Assembly: GCA_002224055.1 (NCBI GenBank)
Contig: AZLU01000039.1
Coordinates: 93,501-157,500, forward strand
Reading direction: 5' to 3'
Length of the DNA: 64,000 nucleotides
DNA from: Pezizomycotina sp. ARF18
Taxonomy: Eukaryota > Ascomycota
In this document: in pieces, positions 9,870-21,497 of the stretch
Position numbering within the stretch: the stretch's first letter is position 1
How the letters are laid out: the number at the start of each line of letters is the position of its first letter
Program-made: the position numbers and the translations under genes
The notes under the pieces: model-generated
What the model was told of the DNA's origin: nothing
The model's database searches: none
The model's input: the letters and a program-made list of their open reading frames with translations, nothing else

Positions 9870-12122
9870 GATTGATATATAGGGTTGAATAGAAGGAAAA
9901 TGTGAAGTTTACGGAAGGCTTAGAAAGATAGCTGTAGTGGATAGGATGCAAAGAATTGCTGAAGTTTGAACTGGTGATGATGAAGGAAGGAGAACAGAGG
10001 AAGAGGAGGAATCGAGGGGGTTTATATAAACGTTTTTTGCATGTCCCGTTTAATAATATGCGGGATACTAGATATTATAACTGTTAGCAAATAAAACTAT
10101 AAATTTATAAATGACACCGTGCACATTGGCAGCGGCAATTGCTGTATCCGTAGCTTACAATTTTCTTTTTTCGGGCGAGAGCGATCTACGCAAACCGGAA
10201 GGATCGTTACAATTAGTAAAGAACATTCGCCATGGTGGTTTAAAGCGATTCCGTGCCGTATTTGTCGCATTCGGTTCGTCTGAGCGGGGGTAATGCGGCT
10301 TTAAACCTCGGCTGTAGCGAAAACGCCTATATTGCCTGCTGAAATATCGGCAGCTTCGAGGCAACCCGCCTCTAACGGATCGGATATACGATGATCCAGG
10401 CGGGATTCGGTGAGTAAGCGGAAGGTCCGTCCTCCGGGGCTCTCGGATCCGAATTAGCGGGCGACGTGTCCTGGTCGCTATAAATATTGTTCATGCCACG
10501 GTAGAAAAAGGAGGAGTTGAAATGAAATGTCTCGTTATTTTGCTCAGCGATCCCTAATGAGTGAGACTACACGGGCGGGATATGTGTTAAGAATGGTTAT
10601 ATTCCGGTCGGAGTAGTAGCATCAGAGATATTGCAACGTAAGCAGGATCCATAGGAAACGGGCCCCGGGCAGCTCTTGTTCACTCATTGCCCATAAGATC
10701 CTCCCAGAATCTCTAAATATAAGTTTCGTTATGTTCAAGTTTCTTTGGGGACACTGAAGCAGCATCTGAATAGTCCAGTTTTTAATTTTTGTTTCGATTC
10801 CTTAGCTGATGATCGCGGTGTGTCGTTCGCGGTTTGCTGCAGCTTGCGACAGCCGAGAAAGTTGGAAATGTGGATCCCGCTGTCTTACAGGGCTGTACCA
10901 CCTCAATTTGCCAATGATTCCAAGGGAGGGGTGTCGTGAAATTAGCCGCGGGTTAGCTGATGCTGATACATGTATATACAGCAGGACGGTATAACGCTTT
11001 ATTCATCGTCTGAACTTAGTATTTTAATTAAGAACGGAGGTAATTAAGTTTCTTCAATGTTGTATAAAGGATAGAGATAACTATTTTCCGCATAGAGTGG
11101 AGTCTACGGTTGTGTAGTCCGGAGCTCCAGTCTACACGAAAAATTTGCAAGAGTGAGAATGATACTCGGACGATAGATAGCTCATAGTAACTCGTCGTTC
11201 TTACATTCCTACGAAGGAAAGAGTTAGCTACTGAATGTCCCTCATGGAAATACCAAAATCACAAGCCATGCTACGGTCGTGGTTATTAGATGAGAGAAGT
11301 TTATACCCATTAATTTATCCCTAACTAAGCATAATTTTGCCATGAGATTGCGAAACATCGTTCTGAAGTTGACAGTCTGATCATGATCAAGTTAACCTCT
11401 TATTCGTGAGATATTGAGACGAAATAATTATTCCTAAGAACCAGATAAGTTAACTAGTAACTAATGCCCTAATGGTTTACTCTTATCGTAATTCCCTAAT
11501 AACAATATTATCTCTTCAGATTAATGGAAAAATCTACTTGCGTTGTCATTGATCTGTTGAGACAGAACCTTCGTCGGTTATAATAAGACCTGCTTTATCC
11601 AGATCAGTCCAAAAATGAACCATGATATCAATAGCCGTTAATGATATCCTCTTCTTGACCCTCCTGTGCTGCAGACACGATATATTCTATGTATGTGCAA
11701 TTAACAAATTATATATGGTAGTAATTATAGGCACGTCTACCTTTAAATACATAAGAATATAGCCAGCTGTGACTGCTATAATACTAATAGCAGGAAGAAT
11801 AGTGAAGTTCTTTATAGAGGGCTTAAAACCTAAGGTTTTGGCCAGATGCAGCGACATCGCGGGTATTTGCATGGCGGTTGTCAAGGAGAACAAGCTTTAT
11901 ACGCCAACATATATATTCCTTGTTCACTTTGAAAATACAAGGTGGGGCCGGGGCGAATTTTTTTTTTTTTACGTTGCACTATGAAATACTAGGAGGGTCT
12001 TCAAGTCAGCTGCTCCTGTGGATACATTACTAAGTAGTTGAAGCCCTTGGTATTCAGATTTCAACTTCATTATATTATAAAACTTCGTCGGCTAACCTTT
12101 CTTACAACAAGGTGCTCGTAGT
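9870..12122. other. AT-rich gene-poor block
   Basis: The first 200 bases are the probable promoter of the hydrolase. The rest is AT-rich with stops in all frames and no recognised domain. The only internal structure I can point to is the diverged repeat copy at 11785-11862. The general look (long, AT-rich, no coherent frames) fits a RIP-affected or neutrally decaying island. Confidence 0.5.
11785..11862 (+). repeat. Diverged copy B of a dispersed coding-like repeat
   Basis: Partner of 1218-1294. It lies in an open plus-strand frame of about 70 codons (11769-11984) with the block IAGRIVKFFIEGLKPKV then RCSDIAGIC. Copy A shares the IAGRIV, FF, G, P-x-V and RC-x-x-IA positions. The frame has no recognised family. 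Confidence 0.45.
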
Positions 12123-13260
12123 TTGCAAAAAATAGCCAAGTTACTAAGTAGCTCCACCATAGCTTCGGAAACGGATTATATCAAGAGGTCTCCAAGCAAT
12201 CTATCAGAACCAAACATGGCACGATTCGCCTCGTCGCTATGCGTCTGTAGTAGCCCAGGCGTCTGCAGTTGCGCCGGCGATCCCAACCTCAATAAATCCA
12301 TAAGAAATAACGACCCCGGCTTACGTAGCAAATCGATTTCTATCTCTCGATCTGAGAACGGGACACTGTTGACACACACCAGCAGCTTAGCGTCGGGAGC
12401 TGCAAATCTGGGGGAAATGCAAATAGAAATCTAGGCGCATATCCATCAGCGGTCCTAGGGTTAATCAGCATGGACGAGATTTTACTACCGCTTCCGATCG
12501 ATAAGTATGAGGTATCTATGGGCACAATAATGGTAGAATTCGAGACGAAAACTCAATATAATAAAAACCTCGAACGACCAATATATTTCCCGTTACGGTC
12601 GGAACTTAAAAAACGAGAAGTTATTTCACGATATTTATCTGCGTAGGGACGGAGAAGAACCACATAAAAATGTATCAAGAGAAATCTCCAAAAGTACTCT
12701 TTACATCTCTTAGACCCGAACTGCTTAATATATTTTTCTTTTTCGCCATCAGAGAACTCCTGCTTCACGAAACTCCAAACAAATTTAAAGCGCTTTATAT
12801 CCGGCGCGACAAGGAAAGACGCCATAGCCAAGACGCGGCTAAGAAAGGACGGAAGGCTGGATTGGAGATTTCCCAGAATGAAGAGAAAAGCTAGGACAAG
12901 CAAGTTTCGCCAATACTTGCCGAGACATAGACAGAAGATAGAATACAAATATATTAAATATCAACGCTTACACCGTTAGATTTACAAGGATGAGCTCGGG
13001 CAGGAAATGTGAGAGCTCAAAAGCTGATGAGAATATGAAATAGACCCACATAAAAGCCCTTCAATGGAAAATCTGCAGCCGGATAGCCAAAAGGCTGGCA
13101 CTGACTTAGACAGTCCGGCGCACATCTCAACTCCATATTCCGCGCTTTGGGATATACCCGCCATCATGAGAGAGTGTCATGATATGCTCGGCCTGGCTTT
13201 GGAGTAGGAGAGATACTTGTCATCTGCGTCATCGATATCTCGGTAGATCGATACGAAGCT
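12123..13260. other. Unresolved possible gene fragments
   Basis: Medium-length frames exist on both strands: plus 12123-12434, starting with KIAKLLSSSTIASETDYIK; plus from ATG 12472, reading MDEILLPLPIDKYEVSMG; and a 131-codon minus frame at 12948-12553. None has a motif I recognise. The plus-strand frames read like natural protein and point towards the gene that follows, so they may be 5' exons or a broken neighbour. I cannot choose a strand with confidence and make no functional call. Confidence 0.3.
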
Positions 13261-15259
13261 ATGACTTTTAGAGATTACATGCGCCATAGCTTCAAGCGTA
13301 CCCTCTCTGATTTGGTAAACTGCAACTCTTTTTCTGGAATTGAAGCAACCCAGACAATCTCGGAGACAGAAATTGACCACCTCGGAGATTTGGAAACAAA
13401 ACTGGTCGACTTCATCGTCAAAATTTTTGAAACCTTGGAGTCCACGGCTATAAATTTCAGACCGATCTTCACCTGTTGTTAAGACTAGAGGCGTCGCAAC
13501 CACCAGGGAAATTCTATTCAGGGTTTTCACCTTGAATGAGCTACATGAAGCAGCTTTTCTAGCTCTATGGCGTGATGCTATTGCGGCGCTGTCTCCATCT
13601 GGAAACGGAATTCAGCTTGTCAAACCCGCTTCAAATACCCACGCTGGGTATCCAGCTTTACAACCGACAAAAGATCCGTTACCACTAGATCCTATCGCTC
13701 TCCCATGTCCTACGTTCACTCCCCTAACCGTCAGTGATACGAGAAAAGATAAATATTGCTGGGCATCGATGTTTGAAGCTGCCAAAATCATCTCGAATCC
13801 CGCTTTCGTGCGCAAAGAACTACCGATATACCCCGCCGGCTTAAAGACTGACTTCAAAACGCCGTGCGAGATCTCCGCCGTGAAAAGAGTTGTCCGTTAT
13901 AAGGGTGGGATAATACTTCTTGGGTTCGAAACAGCGCTTATACCGGTCAAAGGTAGCGACGCCACAGATCGCGTGGGCACGTTTCAGCGTTGGCATTTCA
14001 TATGTACACCTAATAAACAGGTTACTTGTGCAACTGCGGACGTATTCAGGGATTTCAGTCTCAATTTGAAGATGCTTGAAGACGTACCGGGCATCGCAAT
14101 TGTCAGTTTTAGCGCAATGCTGTCATGCTCTCGGCTTAACTCAATAAGTAAACTGGCGGGATGGAGCAGATTAAACCCGGTAGAATCACACCAATACACC
14201 GTCAATCATTCTCTGGACATCGTGATGCAGCTGCGCGCGCCGGTGATCTTTAGTGTTGGAGGGAACTATGGCCAAACGATGGCTAATTTGCCGGCAAGAG
14301 TTGCATTCACGCGCAAAGAACCCATACGCAGATTCTTAACCAGGCCTCTAGGAAATTTTCATTCTGTATGAAGATGAAAATAAACAATCGTGGCTTGTCC
14401 GTGACATATACTCGCTTCTTAATGGTGTCCAACTCTACCTCAAGATCAACGAATACGTGCTTGACAAGAAACCTTCATATAGTATCACTACAGAATGTTG
14501 CCAGCTGCCTATCCCAAGACCAGTGGCATCAAATCCTCAAAGCGCACTCATCCCAAATGATAGCCATTCAAAAGCAAATGGAGAACTTTCGATTACGACG
14601 CATGATATAATTGAGGACATCTGGTTTAGCATAATCGAGGGAGAAGAGATATACAGAAATCCCGCTTCACAAGAGCTCCTACACTCTGGTATAAGCTCAA
14701 GAGGCGTTGAGCTCTACGATCTCGCCGGAGGAACGGAATTACGGCTGAAGAAAGTGCCAATCCGAGGTTCTATGCACGCTTGGACTCACCTGGCGTCTTT
14801 TATACCCGTGATATTTTGCTACGGGATAGGTGACTGATACGACCGAGATCGCCATCAGAGAGGGACGTCTGTGGGGGTAAAGGACCGCATCCGAGAGGCG
14901 TTCTTACTTGTCTGACAGAGGATCCGCAGGAAGCCTGCAAAATCTCAGACCAGCATTTGGATCCGTTCGAAAATACCTGGAAATTCTGGGGCTGCTTTGA
15001 GTGGAATTTTCATGAAAACCCTTTTGGCCCGTGTTCCCACGTTGACGCGGAGGAACCGCGCTGGACCTGCTGGAGTAGCGAAAGATTTCAGGACATCAGC
15101 AAGACTTCTGGTGCCGCCGGTGTGGTAACATCTACCGCGAAAAAGCTAGACAATATCACGATGATACGAGCAGATGGGAATCCAGCGACTCAAGTGTTAC
15201 CTAAAACGGTGATTATACCACCTACCAGTGCTGTTCGTTTTGAAGCACAAGGTAGATGA
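13261..15259 (+). CDS. Large uncharacterised fungal protein (frame-disrupted)
   Basis: A coherent protein of roughly 600 residues with no assigned function. The main frame runs from about 13454 to 14371, entering through KTRGVATTREILFRVF and ELHEAAFLALWRDAIAALSP. Further on are GGIILLGFETALIPVKGSD, QRWHFI and, after a shift near 14358, ILYEDENKQSWLVRDIYSLL. A GG-x-YG block is near residue 245. A third part gives RGSMHAWTHLASFIPVIF-x-YGIGD, and a last part (14957-15259) is rich in Trp and Phe. The G-F-x-T-x-L-I-P-V and YD/YE...WLV blocks resemble a large family of Pezizomycotina hypothetical proteins, often seen near HET or NLR-type genes; this is from memory and not verified. An open stretch at 13261-13482 may be a 5' exon. 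Four frame changes fall within otherwise continuous protein. Confidence 0.6.
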
Positions 15260-18200
15260 GAATGCTATGTTTGGTTATTGGATGGATATTGCCTTTAGGA
15301 CGTAAATAAATCAACCTGAGAGTTTCTTCAGCGCATCTGACCCAAGTGACTATAGACCCTGCTATTTTCTTTACCCCATCGTTTGTTATATAAGCACAAG
15401 CCTGCTTTATGAGCTGAAAGCCTGCTATGTAAGCCGAGAAGAGCTATAAAAATGCATTTTAGTCTTAGATTATCTCAGTCTTGGAGGCATTATAATGACT
15501 AGTCTTTCAGCTAACAACTAACGCGACGTCATCATGTATACTTTCACCCACCATTGTACAGTAGAATGTAGTCAAAATTTTAATGTGTTATAACAACATC
15601 AAAATTATATAAAACTCAATACTATTATGATGAATTTATAGTAAATTAATATATTTTGTATACATCTATAAGTTAAACTAGATCAAAGGCATCTGTATAA
15701 TAAAAAGGTAAATAATAATGTATAAATATTCGCGATATTTTATGTACAAAATATAAAAATTTAATTATTTTAGTTAACCTTCGCTTATATTATTTTATAT
15801 AACGAAAATTAAATTAAACATTATTTTATACGCATTCTAGTTAATTTTTAAAAGCTTATCTTATTATAAAATAATATTAAGCTTTTGTAAAAAGAGATAT
15901 ATCACGTCTCTTCAATCTAATATACTTAAGTATTTATTTTTTAATTTGCTCAATTTTGAGATGGTTAGAAGGTATCAAAAAATTCCACTTTACAATGGCG
16001 GGTGATAGCACCTTTGCAAGTTCCTATAAATCCTGAATGACATAAAAGCCGAGGAAATTATTAATAACACTAGAAATCAAGGTCCGTCAAATATCGAGTA
16101 AAAGATGTAAAAGAATTGTCTCATTTAATCTGAGAACGGAATATAGGTGCACAATTCACAATTGAACATGGGAAAGGAGACGAGCTGATTGACTTCACCT
16201 TGCAGATATCCCTTTCCAAGCCTTCGCTTGACAGGGTGGATTTCTATTGAACCACTTTTCGGTTATGTATGTGACTCCTCTTCTAGCGCCAGAAATACAC
16301 GAACTGGCGTTCGGCAAGTGTAACCTCATTATCAGCCTTGGAGCCCTCCGAAGGCCTAATAGAACGCTATTATAGATGACGTTTCTAAAACACTCATACT
16401 GTGAACTAGGCTCGAATGTCTTCCCAATACATGCTCACTTTTATCATAGAAGTGACTTGCGAATACTGCAACCGAAGACAAATGCTATGAGCCTTGGGTT
16501 ATTTCGCGGTTTATGTGACCTTTTGTTTCTTTGTTAATCCAAACGTAGTCGCTTCAATAGAGCAATACAATGAAACAAAAGATTATCAGGAGCCTCATTT
16601 CAAGCCTTAGGCGAAATCGTCGAAGCCCGGATATTGAAAATGCCATTGATTCTTCCCCATATGCCTTAGAGAGCCCAAATATACAGAGTAGCATTGCACC
16701 AGAATATACAAGTTTTCTATTTATAAATTTCTTAGTATAAATTCCGAAGTATTTTTTGTTTTTTGAACTAGAGCTGTTGTTTAATAGCCTGAGAGCCTAC
16801 GTAATAGCTGTCGGTTGGAAGGATTGCTTGTTCGGGGGTTCCGACTATAAACGAAGCAACTCAATTAATCGCAATGTTCGCAACACCCTCCCATCTTTAC
16901 ACCTCTAGTCCCTTGTGAGAATTAACATCAGTAACATCGAAATGCAACACTACGACATGGACCCTTTGCTATCCGCTGGCCTCTAGGGTTTATATCTGCG
17001 GAAAATAGCGAAGGAACTCCCGAACCTGGGCTCACGATGATTTTGCTTACCCTAGCAATTCCTCGCGAGGATATGAAGTAGAAGCTTCAGTTAAAAGACA
17101 AAAAAAAAAAAAATCTCAAACAACCCTTGTGTCCGTTCCTAGTAAGCCTTGGCGGACCTACCCGAGTTACCCGAGATTCTGCTCAATGATTTTCTTCAAT
17201 TTTCTTCTTTTGTTATCTCCTAGAAGAAATTGAGAAAGAATAGCAGAAGAGGTAGTTAGAGGTAGTTAACTGCACGTAAAAGTCTCAGGTATCTCAGGTA
17301 CCGCCCACCGTTGCTATTTTATCTGTCGCACTGTGAATCAGAAAAATGATCCGCAGCTGCAGGTACAGAGAGAGTATCGATAAGGAGCAAGTAACGTGGC
17401 CGCGTGGTGTTCCGCCTTTTGTTCAACGCGAGGGCTATTCACGGCTGTTGTGATGGACGTTGGGATGAAAATTTCAGCTCAATTCCATGAAACAAACTCT
17501 TCAGCGCCGCCGACGTATTCTTCAACTCAGACATCGCTCGGCCCGGTCGGGACAAGATGCTCAAGGTGGAATTGACACTTGTCCATCACTAGATACAGCA
17601 CCACCCATGAACCCCCGAACGGAGCATCGCCCTTCACCGCCGGGATAGAGCTAAGGATTGCCCAGCGGACCAAAGGAAAATTCAAGAAAGGAGAATGAAT
17701 GAATCAATAACTATTATAACTCCCTCAGAAAACAAGCAGCTGCCTTGAAGTTCATCTCTGAGCGCTAAGATCTGTGAATACTAAATAGCCTCCGAGATTT
17801 TTATTTGCTTCTTTTTTTTTTATGTTTTTATTTTGGTTCCGCCTTTATCGATTTGATTTCCTGGTTTATTGTGTGCATAGCTAGTGTTAATTTTGTACCG
17901 TACGGGAAATTTACGTGACCTTCCGGAAATGCAACCACACAAACGTTTTAAATCACTTGCCGAAGGGCCCTTTATGCATCACCATTTCATCATTTAGCTT
18001 AAGAAGGAATACCTTTATAAGAATGGTATTCTAGCATATTATAGTAGCCTTGTCCTAGTTCAAAATCCTGGGTGCTTATTACAAGGAACGAAGGAAAAAG
18101 CAATCCATGATACATTTTAATGTTATAGTCTAGGATATGTATATTTCCACCTATTCCGTCGTTTTATCTGAAATAAAGCAGCGCCGACCACATGAATTTT

Positions 18201-18530
18201 TAGTATGGGATGTATATTGTTGCTAATAACATCTCTCCGGAGCTTTAAACCTACTAATATCGTTCCTAGCGCAACTAATAAGAGCTGCTTGGTTTGTATC
18301 GCAAATGATAGTGCTGTGATATTATACGAAAAAAGCGTGAACAAGGGGAACTAAAGAGTGATGCTAGGATACCTTGAAGAAGCAATGCTGTAAAATCACT
18401 CTAGATATATATTGTAACTACATCCATATTCCCTCAAGCTTCTAGCTTTTTTCATTTTCTCTATTCAATTTTGTAACAAATACGTATTTGTTCTAAACGA
18501 GGGAAGTGTTTCGTTTCTAGAAGCGCAAAC
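15260..18530. other. Long AT-rich block without supported genes
   Basis: About 3.3 kb. The part 15590-15960 is extremely AT-rich, made of TTTA/TATA strings. The remainder is moderately AT-rich with no frame of note. The pattern is what RIP or old transposon decay leaves, but no transposase or reverse-transcriptase motif is visible. The last few hundred bases are the promoter region of the transporter. Confidence 0.6.
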
Positions 18531-20474
18531 ATGCCTGACAAATCGACCTCGACCTCCCGTCCCTCCCAGGACACGCAATATCACCCGCTCCCCGTCCGCC
18601 CCTACCCGTCGCCCATCCCTTCGGCGGAGCGTGACCCGTGCCAGCATTAAGCGGCTCTCGGGTCATTTCCTTGACGACCATTCCTTCTATTATGACGATG
18701 ACCAGACTTCTGGTTCGGCACCTCCGAGGATGAGTTAGAGCTAAATGACCTCGTCGGGCGAATTCGGGCCTGAGTATAGCCACCGTCCACGAGCACCACG
18801 AAGGCGATGGAAACTTCGACGATGTGTACTTGGACTATGACAATGAGTTACAGCTCAAAGAAACGTTCGGCGATGTGGACATCGAGAAGATTAGCATGGA
18901 ATTGGCGAAGACTAGGACCAAAGATCCTAATCTTGTGAGTAATGGAGTTTTCAATTAAAAAGATTAACTATATAAGAAGGATCAGATAGACTAACAAACC
19001 GGCGTATTAGGTAACGTGGAAAGAAAACGATCCTGAAAATCCCAAGAACTGGTCTAAGAAGCAAAAATGGGCCGCCACGCTGATCCTATCCTCCTTCGCC
19101 TTCGTTACACCTATCTCTTCCTCTATGATCGCTCCCGCTGTTCCCGTAATTTCGCGAGACTTCGGTATAACGTCGACGATTGAAGCACAGTTAACGCTTT
19201 CTATTTTCGTGCTCGCCTTCGCCGTCGGACCGCTGATACTCGGCCCTATGAGCGAAATTTACGGACGTGTTCCCGTGCTGCAGCTGAGCAATATGTTCTA
19301 CCTGATCTTCAACATCGCGTGCGTGTTTCCCAGAGCAAGGAGCAGATGATCGCGTTTAGGTTCTTGCTGGTTTGGCGGTAGTGCACCACTCGCTGTAAGC
19401 TATTTTCGCTAACTCTGATTATTTTGACTTGAATAATTATCTTGGCTAACGCGATTCTCATAGCTCGGCGGTGGTGTTCTTTCCGACTGCTGGCATGCCT
19501 CTGAACGCGGTAAATCCATCGCGATCTACTCCCTTGGCCCTCTTCTCGGTCCAGCCATCGGCCCGATCGTCGGCGCTCTCGTCTCCCAGCACGCGACGTG
19601 GCGGTGGGTGTTTTATGGAACCTCCGTAATCGACGCGATCGTTCAAATCTCTGGTGCCATCTTCATTCGTGAGACCCACGAACCCACTCTCCTCCGCAGG
19701 CGATGCGCCGCCCTCAAGAAATCCACAAACAACGATAAACTATATACCGCCTTCGACACTAATGAAACACCAGTCCAAAAGGTCAAGACTGGTCTGGTCC
19801 GTCCGTTCATCATGTTGTTCACGCAACCGATCATCCAAGTCATCGGGTTATACATGTGCTTCCTCTACGGATGATGTACCTCATCATCTCCACCTTCCCG
19901 ACCGTCTGGACTCACGTCTACCAGGAATCCGTATCCGTCGGCGGATTAAACTACATCTCCCTCGGCCTCGGTTTCTTCCTGGGGACGCAGATATGCGCTC
20001 CCCTAAACGACCTTGTGTACCGTAAACTCACGAAGCGTAACTCGAACCACGGCATTCCCGAATTCCGCGTTCCGTTAATGTTACCCGCGTCATTCCTCGT
20101 CCCCATCGGCTTGGTCATCTATGGCTGGTGCGTACAGTTCAGGACGCACTGGATATGGCCGAACGTCGGAGCTACGATTTTCGCTGCCGGTGTTATCGTG
20201 GGCTTCCAGAGCTTGCAGACTTATACAGTTGATGCGTATCCGAGGTATGCGGCGAGCGCTATCGGTGCCGCGACGGTGCTTAGAAGTTTGGCGGGTTTCG
20301 GTTCCCACTGTGGCGCCGTATCTGTTTAGGAGTAAGCTGGAATATGGTTGGGGTACTACCGTGCTCGTCGGCGTTGCGGTACTTGTAGGATGGCCGGCTC
20401 CGCTGTTATTGTGGTACTTTGGCGCCAAACTGAGGGGGAGAGCACCTTCGCTGCCGGATAAGAGGCAAAGCTGA
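18531..20474 (+). CDS. MFS drug:H+ antiporter, DHA1-like (frame-disrupted)
   Basis: Twelve-TM major facilitator of the DHA1 drug-resistance type, expected at the plasma membrane exporting small toxic molecules; the substrate is unknown. The ATG at 18531 begins a Ser/Pro-rich cytosolic tail, followed after shifts by an acidic stretch and DVDIEKISMELAKTRTKDPN. Intron 18935-19010 leads into VTWKENDPENPKNWSKKQKW, the usual block before TM1. TM2 is followed by GPMSEIYGRVPVL (motif A variant). Intron 19395-19463 precedes LGGGVLSDCWHASERGKS. GPLLGPAIGPIVGALVS is motif C of drug:proton antiporters. The second half runs from KTGLVRPFIMLFTQPIIQ through LGLGFFLGTQICAPLNDLVY, PEFRVPLMLPASFLVPIGL, IVGFQSLQTYTVDAYPRYAA, to YGWGTTVLVG and a short tail. 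Breaks lie near 18645, 18715, 19340, 19872 and 20302; each keeps the family match in the next frame. Confidence 0.92.
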
Positions 20475-21497
20475 AGCGATCACCGCAGCATACCTTTCGT
20501 TTCCCTATACAACAGGCTTTCATTCTATTTAATTTCTTTTGTTCTTTTTGGTTTTATAAATATGTTTTGAGAAAAACTCTGCATACTTTCTTTTTAGCAT
20601 CTTGTCTTGTAGGAAGCATATTTGGGTTTTGTAAGTGGGGTTCTAAATTCAAAATGTAAATAAAAAAAGAGCATAAAAGTTTTGTTATTTCAGTCTATAT
20701 ATTCAAGAAGAGCTAGAGAATAGATCATCGGCGGGATATATTTAAACACCTAAGAGATACCTCAATTTCAGAAACGTCTGATAAACTAGAATAAATCCTT
20801 ACGTACGTGAGACATCTAGACTTATCGTATCCGTTGAGATGCTTTCATTCTATTAGATTTTTAGTTCCCTGGATCGTTTAGAAGGCTACTGTACAGTAGT
20901 CTATGGGATAAAATAAATGCTGCTTCTTACAATAATAGCATGGAACGCGTGGACTAGGACCACGCATGCTAAAAAGCTCAAAATAACCGTACGCTATAAC
21001 TATTACTAGCAACTAGCCATTTGCCCCGTATATATCAAGTAAAGTATTCTCACTTTAAAAATCTCATCTAATATTTAAATCAGATCAGAAAGACATCGTA
21101 CGATAGACTATGACGGCTATAAGTGGAAGTACTGAAATTGTATGGAGTATTCTTGATGTAAAAAGCCTTAGATGTCAGTAAACAGGCGCAAAAAGGCCTG
21201 AAAGTTATGTTCCTGTCTTATAATTCTCTCGGTTATAACCTAAGAACTAAAGTTAATAAGTGGTGGACACAAATGCCATAGAATCGGTTGACCACAAGAA
21301 CTCAACCGCTGAATGAATCTGTCTAATGGCAGGATATCGTCTATATAAAAGCTATTATGTCATTGGAATGAGGTACGTTGCCGCACGAAAAAATTCATGC
21401 AGAATATGCTGAACGCGTATTTCAAGACCGATCAAGTCCTAGATCTCACCTCCCGCCGTTGTAATAGACACGTTCCTGCTGCGAATCCAAGAGGGAC
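20475..21497. other. Intergenic, AT-rich
   Basis: About 1 kb after the transporter stop. AT-rich, stops in all frames and no motif seen. Probably the transporter 3' UTR followed by spacer and the 5' region of the next gene. Confidence 0.55.

Noticed and set aside
12553-12948. A 131-codon minus-strand frame
   Set aside because: Looks partly protein-like, but no family and competing plus-strand frames that lead into the next gene; left unresolved, not called.
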